From Roseateles sp. (GTDB lineage: Bacteria > Pseudomonadota > Gammaproteobacteria > Burkholderiales > Burkholderiaceae): a stretch of DNA of 64,000 nucleotides. Position 1 is the first letter of the stretch. The number at the start of each line of letters is the position of its first letter. The notes below the pieces were generated by a model. The model was given only the letters and a program-made list of their open reading frames with translations, had not been told where the DNA came from and made no database searches. A program made the position numbers and the translations under genes. Positions 35,806-44,938 of the stretch are shown piece after piece. The stretch covers positions 1-64,000 of the forward strand of contig JAFAMW010000004.1 in NCBI GenBank assembly GCA_019232985.1. Reading direction: 5' to 3'.

Positions 35806-36300
35806 ATGAGCAAGAAGAAGAGTTCACATGTGAGCGAGACTCCGGCGACGGCGCTGCTGCGCCGCCACGGCGTCGCCTTCGACGAGCATGTCTACGACTA
35901 CGTCGAGCATGGCGGCACCGGCGAGTCCTCGCGCCAGCTGGGCCTCGAGGAACACGCGGTGGTGAAGACGCTCGTGATGCAGGACGAGCACGCGGCGCCG
36001 CTGATCGTGCTGATGCACGGCGACCGCCAGGTCAGCCTCAAGGAGCTCGCGCGCCAGATCCCGTGCAAGAAGGTCGAGCCCTGCAAGCCCGAGGTCGCGG
36101 AGCGCCACAGCGGCTACCAGGTCGGCGGCACCTCGCCGTTCGGCACGCGCAAGGCCATGCCGGTGTTCGTCGAGGCGAGCATCCTCGAGTTGCCCCGGAT
36201 CGCGATCAACGGCGGCCGGCGCGGCTACCTGGTCGGCATCGCCCCCCGGGTCCTTACCGAGTTGCTCGAGGCGCGGCCCGTGCACTGCGCGAACGCATAA
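35806..36300 (+). CDS. ybaK: Cys-tRNA(Pro)/Cys-tRNA(Cys) deacylase YbaK
   Basis: The 164-residue editing enzyme frees cysteine wrongly attached to tRNA-Pro. The fold is clear from LGLEEHAVVKTLVMQ (about 45-59, containing the conserved Lys of the active site), KVEPCKPEVAERHSGYQVGG and the C-terminal INGGRRGYLVGI. The length matches E. coli YbaK (159). It is followed by plsY after nine bases and then ridA, all in one direction, an arrangement that suggests an operon though the three functions are unrelated. Confidence 0.92.
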   Translation: MSKKKSSHVSETPATALLRRHGVAFDEHVYDYVEHGGTGESSRQLGLEEHAVVKTLVMQDEHAAPLIVLMHGDRQVSLKELARQIPCKKVEPCKPEVAERHSGYQVGGTSPFGTRKAMPVFVEASILELPRIAINGGRRGYLVGIAPRVLTELLEARPVHCANA

Positions 36301-36309
36301 TCCGCGCCC

Positions 36310-36978
36310 ATGCAAGAGATCGTCTACCCCCTGCTGGCCGGACTCGCCGCCTACCTCGTCGGCTCGCTGTCCTTCGCCGTGATCGTCAGCCGCCTGATGG
36401 GCCTGTCGGACCCGCGCTCCTACGGCTCGGGCAACCCGGGCGCGACCAACGTGCTGCGCTCGGGCAACAAGAAGGCCGCCGCGCTGACCCTGCTGTTCGA
36501 CGCGCTCAAGGGCGCCGTGCCGGTGCTCGCCGTGCGCCTGTGGGGCGACCGCCTCGGCCTCGAGGACGGCACGCTCGCGCTCGTCGCGCTCGGCGCGTTC
36601 GTCGGCCACTTGTGGCCGGTGTTCTTTAAGTTCGAGGGCGGCAAGGGCGTCGCGACGGCGGCCGGCGCGATCCTCGCGCTGAACTGGATGCTCGGCCTCG
36701 CGACGCTCGCGACCTGGCTGATCATCGCCTACTTCACGCGCTACTCCTCGCTCGCGGCGATCGTCGCCGCGGCGTTCGCGCCGTTCTACCAGCTGCTGAT
36801 CTGGGACCCGAGCTGGATCGCCGGCGCGCTCGTCGTGATGGCGCTGCTGCTGATCTGGCGCCACGAGGGCAATATCCGCAAGCTGCTGGCCGGCACCGAG
36901 AGCCGCATCGGCGGCAAGGCGGCCGCGCCGGCCGCGCCGGCCGCGCACAAGACCCCCAAGACCAAAGGAAAGAAGTGA
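36310..36978 (+). CDS. plsY: Glycerol-3-phosphate acyltransferase PlsY
   Basis: The 222-residue inner-membrane protein transfers the acyl group of acyl-phosphate to glycerol-3-phosphate, the first step of phospholipid synthesis. The conserved loops are present: [20 protein letters not shown] (about 37-56), [20 protein letters not shown] (about 100-119) and a C-terminal [20 protein letters not shown]. About five helices match PlsY topology. The basic Lys/Pro/Ala tail (residues 205-222) is longer than usual. The TGA stop overlaps the ATG of ridA by one base. Confidence 0.95.
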   Translation: MQEIVYPLLAGLAAYLVGSLSFAVIVSRLMGLSDPRSYGSGNPGATNVLRSGNKKAAALTLLFDALKGAVPVLAVRLWGDRLGLEDGTLALVALGAFVGHLWPVFFKFEGGKGVATAAGAILALNWMLGLATLATWLIIAYFTRYSSLAAIVAAAFAPFYQLLIWDPSWIAGALVVMALLLIWRHEGNIRKLLAGTESRIGGKAAAPAAPAAHKTPKTKGKK

Positions 36979-37340
36979 TGAGCAGCGACCACAAGCCACT
37001 CGAGCGATTCGACGTCGGCGCGCGCCTGTCGGAGATGGCCGTGTACAACGGCGTCGCCTACCTGGCCGGCCAGGTGCCGAGCGACCAGACCAGCGACATC
37101 GAGACCCAGACGGCCCAGGTGCTCGGCGCGATCGACGCGCTGCTGGCGCGCGCCGGCACCGACAAGAGCCGCATCCTGATGGCGCAGATCTTCATCGTCG
37201 ACCTCGCCGACTTCCCGGGCCTCAACAAGGTCTGGGAGTCCTGGGTCGTGCCCGGCCAGACGCCGCCGCGCGCGACCGTGCAGGCGAACCTCGCGCGGCC
37301 GGGCTGGCGGCTCGAGATCGTCGTTACGGCCGCGGTTTGA
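36978..37340 (+). CDS. RidA-family reactive-intermediate deaminase
   Basis: The 120-residue protein belongs to the RidA/YjgF/UK114 family, trimers that hydrolyse reactive enamines or imines such as 2-aminoacrylate. The signature PPRATVQANLARPGWRLEIVV near the C-terminus contains the conserved Arg that binds the substrate carboxylate; the rest (YNGVAYLAGQVPSD, ILMAQIFIVDL) fits. It is not the archetype RidA in every position (Leu-Ala-x-Pro-Gly-Trp instead of Leu-Pro-x-x-Ala), so substrate may differ. Its ATG overlaps the plsY stop by one base, so translation is coupled; an in-frame GTG directly before would add one residue. Confidence 0.9.
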   Translation: MSSDHKPLERFDVGARLSEMAVYNGVAYLAGQVPSDQTSDIETQTAQVLGAIDALLARAGTDKSRILMAQIFIVDLADFPGLNKVWESWVVPGQTPPRATVQANLARPGWRLEIVVTAAV

Positions 37341-37362
37341 GCGCGTCGGCCGGCGCCGCGTC

Positions 37363-37986
37363 TCAGACCCCGAGCCGCGCCGGGTCGCCGTGGCCCTGGC
37401 GCAGCACGACGGGCTCGTCGCCCGTCATGTCGACGACGGTCGTCGCCTCGCGCCGGCAGGGGCCCGCGTCGACGATGACCTGGATCAGCTTGTCGTAGCG
37501 CGCCGAGATCTCGGCCGGGTCATTGAGCGGCTCGGTCTCGCCGGGCGGGATCAGCGTCGTCGCGAGCAGCGGCTGGTCGACGAGCGCGAGCAGCTCCTGC
37601 GTGACGCGCAGCTCGGGCACGCGCAGGCCGATCGTGCGGCGCGCCGGGTGCGAGACGCGCCGCGGCACTTCCTTGGTCGCCTCGAGGATGAAGGTGAACG
37701 CGCCCGGCGTGCCGAGCTTGAGCAGGCGGTACTGGCGGTTGTCGACGCGCGCGTACGCGGCGAGCTCGCTGAGGTCGCGGCACAGCAGGGTCAGGTGGTG
37801 CTTGTCGTCGACACCCCGGATGCGCCGCAGGTTCTCCGCCGCGGCCTTGTCGTCGAGCCGGCACACGAGCGCGTAGCTCGAGTCGGTCGGGATCGCGCCG
37901 ATGCCGCCCGCCTGCAGGATCTGCGCGGCCTGGCGCAGGAAGCGCGGCTGCGGGTTGTCGGGGTGGACCTCGAAGTACTGGGCCAT
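37363..37986 (-). CDS. L-threonylcarbamoyladenylate synthase-like protein, YciO type
   Basis: The 207-residue protein has the YrdC/Sua5 fold: PTDSSYALVCRLDD (about 34-47), KHHLTLLCRDLSELA, GAFTFILEATKEVPRRVSHP and the RTIGLRVPEL block. Sua5/YrdC proteins make threonylcarbamoyl-AMP for the t6A modification of tRNA; the YciO subgroup, which this resembles by its short length and starting HPDNPQPRFL, has weak or uncertain activity. A second yrdC/tsaC gene elsewhere in the genome would be expected. It lies eight bases downstream of the PHP-domain gene on the same strand, a pairing usual in betaproteobacteria. Confidence 0.85.
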   Translation of the reverse strand: MAQYFEVHPDNPQPRFLRQAAQILQAGGIGAIPTDSSYALVCRLDDKAAAENLRRIRGVDDKHHLTLLCRDLSELAAYARVDNRQYRLLKLGTPGAFTFILEATKEVPRRVSHPARRTIGLRVPELRVTQELLALVDQPLLATTLIPPGETEPLNDPAEISARYDKLIQVIVDAGPCRREATTVVDMTGDEPVVLRQGHGDPARLGV

Positions 37987-37994
37987 GTCGGTCG

Positions 37995-38873
37995 CTACTG
38001 CAAGCCGTGGATGCGCGCGCCGAGCTGCGTCCACACCGGCGTGAGCCGGCCCGGCAGCAGGTCGAGCCGGCCGAGGTCGGTATGGCTCTCGTCGGGCGAG
38101 TGGAAGTCGGAGCCGCGCGACGCGAGCAGCGCGAACTCCTCGGCGACCGCCGCGTAGCGCACCGCGTCGGCGGCCGTGTGGCTGCCCGTGACGACCTCGA
38201 TGCCGCGGCCGCCATGGCCGATGAACTCGGTCAGCAGCGCCCATTCCTCGTTCGGCGTGAAGCCGTAGCGCGCCGGGTGCGCGATCACGGCGAGGCCGCC
38301 GGCCGCCGTGACCCAGCCGACCGCGTCCTTGAGCGTCGCCCAGCGGTGCTCGACGTAGCCGGGCTTGCCCGGCGTCAGGTAGCGGCGGAAGACCTCGGGC
38401 ACGTCGGCGCAATGGCCGGCGTCGACGAGGAAGCGCGCGAAATGGGTGCGCGAGATCAGCTCCGGGTTGCCGACGTACCGGAGCGCGCCTTCGAACGCGC
38501 CCTTGATGCCGACCTGGGCGAGCCCCGCGGCCATCTCGCGCGCGCGCTGCTCGCGGCCGCCGCGCGTCGCGCGCAGGCCTGCGGCGAGCGCCGCGTCATG
38601 ATGATCGAAGCCGAGGCCGACGATGTGCACGACCTTGCCCGCGAAGCTGACCGAGATCTCGGTGCCGGTCAGGTAGGGCAGCCCCAAAGCGCGCGCCGCG
38701 TCGAGCGCGCGCTGCTGGCCGCCGATCTCGTCGTGGTCGGTCAGGGCCCAGAGTTCGACGCCGTTCGCGTGCGCGCGCGCGGCGAGCGCCTCGGGCTCGA
38801 GCGTGCCGTCCGAGACCTTGGAATGGCAGTGCAGGTCGGCGTTGAGGATCTGTGTCTCGTTCACGCCGCCCAT
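37995..38873 (-). CDS. PHP-domain phosphatase / 5'-3' exonuclease (RNase AM, YciV-like)
   Basis: The 292-residue protein has all PHP metal-binding motifs: NADLHCHSKVSDG (about 11-23), ALTDHDEIGGQQ, the EIS motif in TGTEISVSF, VIAHPARYG and SDFHSPDE. Relatives hydrolyse 3',5'-nucleoside bisphosphates and trim short RNA 5' ends. The ATG at 38873 is used; a GTG at 38864 is possible. It is co-directional with and just upstream of the YciO-type gene. Known members use manganese and act in the cytoplasm; nothing here points otherwise. Confidence 0.9.
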   Translation of the reverse strand: MGGVNETQILNADLHCHSKVSDGTLEPEALAARAHANGVELWALTDHDEIGGQQRALDAARALGLPYLTGTEISVSFAGKVVHIVGLGFDHHDAALAAGLRATRGGREQRAREMAAGLAQVGIKGAFEGALRYVGNPELISRTHFARFLVDAGHCADVPEVFRRYLTPGKPGYVEHRWATLKDAVGWVTAAGGLAVIAHPARYGFTPNEEWALLTEFIGHGGRGIEVVTGSHTAADAVRYAAVAEEFALLASRGSDFHSPDESHTDLGRLDLLPGRLTPVWTQLGARIHGLQ

Positions 38874-38903
38874 TGTGCGCCACGCCTGCACGCGGCGCGC
38901 CGC

Positions 38904-41066
38904 TCAGGGTTGTTGCTGCGCGGGTGTCGCCGGCTTGAGGCCGCGCTGTTCGAGCATCGGGCCGGTGTCCGGGTCCTGGCCGGCGAACGCGCGGAACATC
39001 GCGCCGTAGTCCTCGGTCTGGCCGCGCGACAGGATCATCTCGCGGAAGCGCTGGCCGTTCGCGCGCGTCAGGCCGCCGTGCTGCATGAACCACGCGTAAG
39101 CGGCGTCGTCGAGCATCTCGGTCCACTGGTAGGCGTAGTAGCCGGCCGCGTAGCCGTTCGCCCAGATGTGCAGGAAGTAGCTCGAGCGGTAGCGCGTCGG
39201 CACGCCGGCGAAGTCGGTGTGCGTGGCGGCGAGCGCCTGGCGCTCGAACGCGTCGACGTCCTGCTTGGGCGCGTCGGCCGCGAGGCCGTGCCACTGCATG
39301 TCGAGGTCGGACGCCGCGAGCAGCTCGGCGAGGCCGTAGCCCTGGTTCCAGCTGCCCGACACGCGGATCTTGTCGACGAGCGCCTGCGGCATCGGCGCGC
39401 CGGTCCGGTAGTCGACCGCGTAATGGCGCAGCACCGCGGGGTCGAGCGCCCAATGCTCGTTGAACTGCGACGGGAACTCGACCCAGTCGCGCGCCGTGTT
39501 GGTGCCTGCGAGCGTCGGGTACCTGGTGTTCGCGAACAGGCCGTGCAGCGCGTGGCCGAATTCGTGGAACATCGTCGTGACGTCGTCGAGGCTCAGCAGC
39601 GCGGGCTGGCCCGGCGCCGGCTTCGTGAAGTTCGCGACGTTGTAGACGACCGGCTTCTCGCCGAGCAGGCCCGAGCCCGCGACGAAGCTGTCCATCCACG
39701 CGCCGCCGGCCTTGTTGTCGCGCTTGAAGTAGTCGAAATAGATTACGCCGAGCGGCTTGCCGTCGGCGTCGAACACGCTGAACACGCGCACGTCGGCCTG
39801 GTAGACGGGCAGGTCGTGGCGCTCCCTGAAGCTCAGGCCGTAGAGCTGGTTGGCGGCGTAGAACACGCCGTCCTCGAGCACGCGGTCGAGCTCGAAATAG
39901 GGTTTGAGCTCGTTCTGGTCGAGGTCGTAGCGGGCCTTGCGGACCTTCTCGGCGTAATGGTCCCAGTCCCAGGGCTTGAGCTCGAAGTGCGGGCCCGACG
40001 CGTCGATCATCTGCTGGATCTGGCGCGCCTCGTCGGCGGCCTTCGCGGCCGTGGCCGGCACGAGCGCGCCGATGAAGCGCTCGACCGCCTCGGGCGTGCG
40101 CGCCATCTGGTCGTGCAGCACGTAGGCCGCGAAATTCGGGTAGCCGAGCAGCTGCGCCTTGCGCGCGTCGAGCGCGGCGATCGAGGCGACGGTGTCGCGC
40201 GTGTCGTTTGCGTCGCCCTTTTCGTTGCGCGTCCAGGAGTTCGCGAAGATCTTCTCGCGCACCTCGCGCCGCTTGAGTTCGGCGAGCTCGGGCTGCTGGG
40301 TCGTGTTCTGCAGCACGAGCGCGTACTGGCCTGCGGGCAGGCCGCGCTCCTCGGCGTTCTTCGCCGCGGCGGCGATCTCCGCCGGGCTCAGGCCGTCGAG
40401 GTCGGCGACGTCGGCCGTGACGAAGGCGCCGGCGTTCGCGCCCGCGAGCAGCTTTTGCTGGAACACCGTCTCGAGCGTCGCGACCTGCTGGTTGATCGCG
40501 CGCAGCGCGTCCTGGTCGGCCGCGGACAGGTTCGCGCCCGCGCTCACGAATTCGTCGTGGCAGACCTCGAGCAGGCGGCGCGACTCGGCGTCGAGGCCGA
40601 GCCGCTCGCGCTGCGCGTAGACGGCCTCGACGCGCGCGAACAGCTTGGCGTCGAGGTAGATCGCGTCGTGGTGGGCGGCGAGCAGCGGCGCGACCTCGGC
40701 GCGCGTCTTCTCGAGCGCGTCGTTGGTGTTGGCCTGGGCGACGGCCGCGAACGCGCGGTTCACGCGCTCGAGCAGCGCGCCCGTGCGCTCCATCGCGACG
40801 ATGGTGTTCGCGAAGGTCGGCCGGGCCTTGTTCGCGGCGATGCGCGCGATCTCGGCGCGCTGGCGCTTCATGCCCTCGACGAACGCGGGCGCGTAGTCGG
40901 CGTCCCTGATGCGGTCGAACGGCGGCGCCGCGAACGGCAGGCGGCTCGGCTGGGCGAAAGGGTTGCTGGCGGAGAAGGGGGTGGGAAGGGCGGCCAGGGC
41001 GGCGCTCGCCGCCGCCAGGCTCAGCGCGCCGGCGGCGGCCCGGCGCAGGGAACTCACGCGAATCAT
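38904..41066 (-). CDS. Secreted M3-family metallopeptidase (Dcp/oligopeptidase-A-like)
   Basis: The 720-residue peptidase has a signal peptide (GALSLAAASAALAALPTP) and the M3 zinc site MFHEFGHALHGLF (about residue 510) with the downstream Glu in the helix of the same fold. The C-terminal substrate-binding Tyr-Gly region (GYAAGYYAYQWTEMLDD) is typical of peptidyl-dipeptidase Dcp. It should clip dipeptides or short peptides in the periplasm, working with the S9 enzymes of this window. The start ATG 41066 gives a proper signal sequence; starts further upstream only lengthen the lead. The Q-rich tail (AQQQP) carries no motif. Confidence 0.9.
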   Translation of the reverse strand: MIRVSSLRRAAAGALSLAAASAALAALPTPFSASNPFAQPSRLPFAAPPFDRIRDADYAPAFVEGMKRQRAEIARIAANKARPTFANTIVAMERTGALLERVNRAFAAVAQANTNDALEKTRAEVAPLLAAHHDAIYLDAKLFARVEAVYAQRERLGLDAESRRLLEVCHDEFVSAGANLSAADQDALRAINQQVATLETVFQQKLLAGANAGAFVTADVADLDGLSPAEIAAAAKNAEERGLPAGQYALVLQNTTQQPELAELKRREVREKIFANSWTRNEKGDANDTRDTVASIAALDARKAQLLGYPNFAAYVLHDQMARTPEAVERFIGALVPATAAKAADEARQIQQMIDASGPHFELKPWDWDHYAEKVRKARYDLDQNELKPYFELDRVLEDGVFYAANQLYGLSFRERHDLPVYQADVRVFSVFDADGKPLGVIYFDYFKRDNKAGGAWMDSFVAGSGLLGEKPVVYNVANFTKPAPGQPALLSLDDVTTMFHEFGHALHGLFANTRYPTLAGTNTARDWVEFPSQFNEHWALDPAVLRHYAVDYRTGAPMPQALVDKIRVSGSWNQGYGLAELLAASDLDMQWHGLAADAPKQDVDAFERQALAATHTDFAGVPTRYRSSYFLHIWANGYAAGYYAYQWTEMLDDAAYAWFMQHGGLTRANGQRFREMILSRGQTEDYGAMFRAFAGQDPDTGPMLEQRGLKPATPAQQQP

Positions 41067-41175
41067 TGTCAGTCTCGCTCGAAACACGGCGCGCCCGATA
41101 AGGCGCAGAACCACGGAAAGGAAAGGCGCGACTGTAGCCGGTCGCGCGCGGGCAGCGCTGACACGCGCGCAAGCT

Positions 41176-41197
41176 GCCCCCCAGCGAATCGGGGGGC
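41176..41197 (-). terminator. Hairpin just after the chemoreceptor gene
   Basis: GCCCCCC (41176-41182) and GGGGGGC (41191-41197) form a perfect 7-base stem with an eight-base loop, eight bases past the stop of the chemoreceptor gene on the minus strand. It lacks a U-run, so termination would be of the stem-only type, or the hairpin may only protect the mRNA end. The rest of the 138-base gap to the peptidase gene has no clear promoter. Confidence 0.45.
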
Positions 41198-41204
41198 CCC
41201 GGCC

Positions 41205-43106
41205 TCAGAGGCGGAACGCCTGCACGGTTTCGTCCATGGCCTCGGCCTGGCCGCGCAGGCTCGCGGCAGCCGCGGCCGACTGCTCGACGAGCGCCGCGTT
41301 GCTCTGCGTCATCGCGTCGACCGAGCGCACGGCGCGGCCGACCTCGGCGGTCTGGCCGGCCTGCTCGCGTGAGCTGCCTTCCATCTCGCCGATCATTTGC
41401 GCGACCTTCTCGACCTGCTCGACGATGCCCTGCATCGCCGCGCCCGCGCGGCCCGCGAGCTGCGAGCCGTTCTCGACGCGCTCGACCGACTGCTGAATCA
41501 GCACCTTGATTTCCTTGGCGGCCTCGGCCGAGCGTTGCGCGAGGCTACGCACCTCAGCAGCGACGACCGCGAAGCCGCGGCCCTGCTCGCCGGCGCGCGC
41601 GGCCTCGACCGCGGCGTTCAAGGCCAGGATATTGGTCTGGAACGCGATGCCGTCGATCAGGCCCGTGATGTCGGCGATGCGGCGCGAGCTCGCGCTGATC
41701 TCTTCCATCGTGCCGACGACCTCGCCGACGACGCTGCCGCCTTCCTTGGCGTAGCCCGACATGCGCTGGGCGAGCGTGCTCGCCTCGCCGGCCGCGCGGC
41801 TGGTCTGCTGGACCACCCCGTCGAGCAGCTCGACGTTGGCTGTCGTGCGCTGGAGTTCGGCAGCGGCCTGCTCGGTGCGGCCGGCGAGGTCCTCGTTGCC
41901 CGCGGCGATTTCGCGGGCGGCGCTGCGGATGTTCGTCGCGCCGCCATGGATCTGCTCGATCAGCCCGCGCAGGCGCTCCTGCATGCCGCCGAGCGCGCGC
42001 AGCACGCGGCCGAGCTCGTCGGCACCGCCGGCCGGCACCGGCTGCGAGAGGTCGCCGGCGGCGATGCGCTCGGTCGCCGCGATCATCTGTTCGACCGGCA
42101 CGAGCAGGCGCTTGAGCGCGCGGCGCATCAGCACGACGAGCCAGACCAGCGCGAGCGGCAGCAGCCCGCCGATCAGGTTGCGCCGGAGAGCGACCGTGCG
42201 CTCGCGCGCGCCGATCGCGTCGGCGAGTGTGTGCTGGACCTGGCCCGAGACCTCGGCCTGGAGCGCGGCCGCGTCCCGGAAGGTCGCGGCGAGCTTGTCG
42301 AGCGGGTAGTTGACGTCCTTGGCCGCGGCGGCGAGGGTGTCGTCGACGAGGCGGCGCTGCGCGTCGGCCTTGTCGATCAGCGGCGCAAGCGAGGCGCCGA
42401 GTTCGGCGTCGGCGGCGCGCGCCATGCGCAGCTGGGCGAGCATCGCCGCGCTGTGCTCGCGGTAGCGGGTGAGCGCGCGGTTGACGAGGCCGATGTCGTC
42501 GACGGCCGCAGCCGCGGCGATCGCGCCGAGCTCGGACAGCGCGTCCTCGACGCGCGGCGCGCTCTCGAGCCCCGCCGCGATCGACGGGTGCAGGCCCGAC
42601 CCGGGCTCGAGGTTCAGGCCCGAGTCCTCGTCGAGGTCGCTCATCGCGGCGAAGGCCTGGGCGGCGAGCGCCTGCTGGCGGCCGAGCAGGTTGGCGAGGT
42701 CGAGCTTGGACGCGTCGAAGTCGGCGTTCAGCGCGGCGGCGGATTCGCCGAGCGCCTTCGCCGCGGCGCGGTGGCGCGCGTCGAAGTCGGCCGCGCCGAG
42801 CGCGGCCTCGAGCTTCGCGAGGCTGGCCTGGACGGCCTGGCGCGCGGCCGGCAGTTCGTCGCGCGCGGCCGGCCGCGTGCTCAGCGCCTCGGCGCCGAGG
42901 CGGCGCTGCTGGCGCAGCGCGCCGAGCACGCCCTGCCAGGCCTGGTTCAGCGGCAGCGCGGCGCGTTCGCCGCGCGCGAGCTGGAGGTCGGCGTTGAGCT
43001 TGGCGATGAGCATCACGCCAGGGACGATCGAGAGCACCAGCGCGATCACGGCGACGATGGTCAGGCGCGTGCGCAGGCTCAGTTGATTTTGGGGAGCGAC
43101 GGACAT
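41205..43106 (-). CDS. Methyl-accepting chemotaxis protein
   Basis: The 633-residue receptor has a first membrane helix ([23 protein letters not shown]), a periplasmic all-helical sensor of about 285 residues, a second helix (about 330-350, [21 protein letters not shown]), a HAMP domain and the conserved signalling hairpin [20 protein letters not shown] (about 502-521) that binds CheA/CheW. The sensor type is not recognised; it is longer than the usual four-helix bundle. No CheR-tethering pentapeptide ends the protein. The ATG at 43106 precedes the first helix properly. It is alone; chemotaxis genes are not adjacent. Confidence 0.9.
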   Translation of the reverse strand: MSVAPQNQLSLRTRLTIVAVIALVLSIVPGVMLIAKLNADLQLARGERAALPLNQAWQGVLGALRQQRRLGAEALSTRPAARDELPAARQAVQASLAKLEAALGAADFDARHRAAAKALGESAAALNADFDASKLDLANLLGRQQALAAQAFAAMSDLDEDSGLNLEPGSGLHPSIAAGLESAPRVEDALSELGAIAAAAAVDDIGLVNRALTRYREHSAAMLAQLRMARAADAELGASLAPLIDKADAQRRLVDDTLAAAAKDVNYPLDKLAATFRDAAALQAEVSGQVQHTLADAIGARERTVALRRNLIGGLLPLALVWLVVLMRRALKRLLVPVEQMIAATERIAAGDLSQPVPAGGADELGRVLRALGGMQERLRGLIEQIHGGATNIRSAAREIAAGNEDLAGRTEQAAAELQRTTANVELLDGVVQQTSRAAGEASTLAQRMSGYAKEGGSVVGEVVGTMEEISASSRRIADITGLIDGIAFQTNILALNAAVEAARAGEQGRGFAVVAAEVRSLAQRSAEAAKEIKVLIQQSVERVENGSQLAGRAGAAMQGIVEQVEKVAQMIGEMEGSSREQAGQTAEVGRAVRSVDAMTQSNAALVEQSAAAAASLRGQAEAMDETVQAFRL

Positions 43107-43210
43107 GGCGGTCGAGATGACGGAGGAATACTGAGTCTGGGAAACCCGCATGTCACTGTTTTGACAAATATGTTGCCAGGGCTGTCAATCGCCGCTCTTT
43201 GCGCAATCCT

Positions 43211-44938
43211 TCACGCCTGCTGGGCCACGACGATCATCTGCACGCGGGTCTGGCCGTTCCATTCGTTGAGGTCGAGCCGGTAGGCCAGGCGCGCGTGCTC
43301 GGGCAGCGGCGCGTCGTGGTGGAACCAGATCGCGTCGCGCAGCAGGCCGGCGTGGCGCAGGCGCAGCTTCAGGTGCTTCTCGCCGACGAGGCGCTGCGCG
43401 ATCACCTCGAACTCGTCGCAGAACACCGGGGCCTCGAAGGCCTGGCCCCAGACGCTCGCGTCGAGCGCGCGCACGGTGTCGGGCTTGTAGGCCTCGGGCG
43501 GCAGCGGGCCGTCGGTGTGGAGGGTGTTCGTGAGCTGGTCCTCGACCAGCCATTCCTCGGCGACGCGGCGCAGCGCCGCGTCGAAGCGCGCGAGCGCGGC
43601 GGCGCCGTCGTCCGCGGCGGCGTCGACCTCGAGCGTGCAGCCGGCCGCCATCGCGTGGCCGCCGAACTTGCGCAGCACGCCGGGCTCGCGCTTGGCGACG
43701 AGGTCGAGCGCGTCGCGCAGGTGGAAGCCCGGGATCGAGCGGCCCGAGCCCTTGAGCGCGCCGTCCTGGCCGCGCGCGAACACGAAGGTCGGGCGGTGCA
43801 GGCGCTCCTTGATGCGCGACGCGACGATGCCGACGACGCCCTCGTGGAAGTCGGCGTCGAACAGCGCGAGCGCGGCCGGCGGGGCGCCGTGCGGCATCAG
43901 CGCGTCGAGCTTGTCCTCGGCGAGTTCGCGCATGCCGGTCTCGATCTCGCGGCGCTCGCGGTTGATGCGGTCGAGCTCGGCGGCGAGTTCGGCCGCGCGG
44001 CCCGCGTCCTCGGTCAACAGGCATTCGATGCCCAGCGTCATGTCGGCGAGCCGGCCGGCGGCGTTGATGCGGGGCCCCAGCGTGAAGCCGAGGTCGGTCG
44101 TCGAAGCGCGGCTCGCGTCGCGCTTCGCGGCCGCGAACAGCGCGGCGACGCCGGGCTGCATGCGGCCGCCGCGCATGCGCTTGACGCCCTGGGCGACGAG
44201 GCGGCGGTTGTTCGCGTCGAGGCGCACGACGTCGGCGACGGTGCCGAGCGCGACGAGGTCGAGCAGGCCGTCGAGGCGCGGCTGCTCGCCGCCCGCGTAG
44301 CGCCCCCGCGCGCGCAGCTCGGCGCGCAGCGCGAGCAGCAGGTAGAACGCGACGCCGACGCCCGCGAGGTGCTTGCTCGCGAAGCTGCAGCCGGGCTGGT
44401 TCGGGTTGATCAGCGCGTCGGCGTCGGGCAGTCCGCCGCTGGCCGGCAGGTGGTGGTCGGTCACGAGCACCTTGAGGCCGCGCGCCTTCGCGTGGGCGAC
44501 GCCCTCGACGCTCGCGATGCCGTTGTCGACGGTCATCAGCAGCTGCGGCGCGCGCTCGAGCGCGAGGTCGACGATCGGCGGCGTGAGGCCGTAGCCGTGC
44601 ACGGCGCGGTCGGGCACGACGTAGCAGAGCTGGCCCGGCGCGGCGCCGAGCAGCGCGAGGCCGCGCAGCGCGACGGCGCAGGCGGTCGCGCCGTCGCAGT
44701 CGTAGTCGGCGACGATGCAGACGCGCTCGCCCGCGTCGAGCGTGTCGGCGAGCAGGCGCGCGGCGCGGTCCATGTCGCGCATGTCGCCGGGGGGCAGCAG
44801 GCGCGCGAGGCCGTCGTCGAGCTCGTCGGCGCTCTGCACGCCGCGCGCCGCGAACAGCTGCGCGAGCAGCGGCGCGACGCCGGCCTGCTCGAGCGCCCAG
44901 GCCGCGCGCGGCGGCACGTCCCGCTGCACGAGCTTCAT
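43211..44938 (-). CDS. recJ: Single-strand-specific 5'-3' exonuclease RecJ
   Basis: The 575-residue nuclease acts in mismatch repair and RecF-pathway recombination. The DHH family motifs are intact: VADYDCDGATA (about 72-82), the DHH itself in VTDHHLPASGG, TVADVV and the DHHA1 motif KFGGHAMAAGCTLE (about 412-425). The OB-like C-terminal domain is present and the length is normal. Its ATG lies inside the end of the upstream mutase-like gene (4-base overlap, 44935-44938), so the two are translationally coupled. Confidence 0.95.
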   Translation of the reverse strand: MKLVQRDVPPRAAWALEQAGVAPLLAQLFAARGVQSADELDDGLARLLPPGDMRDMDRAARLLADTLDAGERVCIVADYDCDGATACAVALRGLALLGAAPGQLCYVVPDRAVHGYGLTPPIVDLALERAPQLLMTVDNGIASVEGVAHAKARGLKVLVTDHHLPASGGLPDADALINPNQPGCSFASKHLAGVGVAFYLLLALRAELRARGRYAGGEQPRLDGLLDLVALGTVADVVRLDANNRRLVAQGVKRMRGGRMQPGVAALFAAAKRDASRASTTDLGFTLGPRINAAGRLADMTLGIECLLTEDAGRAAELAAELDRINRERREIETGMRELAEDKLDALMPHGAPPAALALFDADFHEGVVGIVASRIKERLHRPTFVFARGQDGALKGSGRSIPGFHLRDALDLVAKREPGVLRKFGGHAMAAGCTLEVDAAADDGAAALARFDAALRRVAEEWLVEDQLTNTLHTDGPLPPEAYKPDTVRALDASVWGQAFEAPVFCDEFEVIAQRLVGEKHLKLRLRHAGLLRDAIWFHHDAPLPEHARLAYRLDLNEWNGQTRVQMIVVAQQA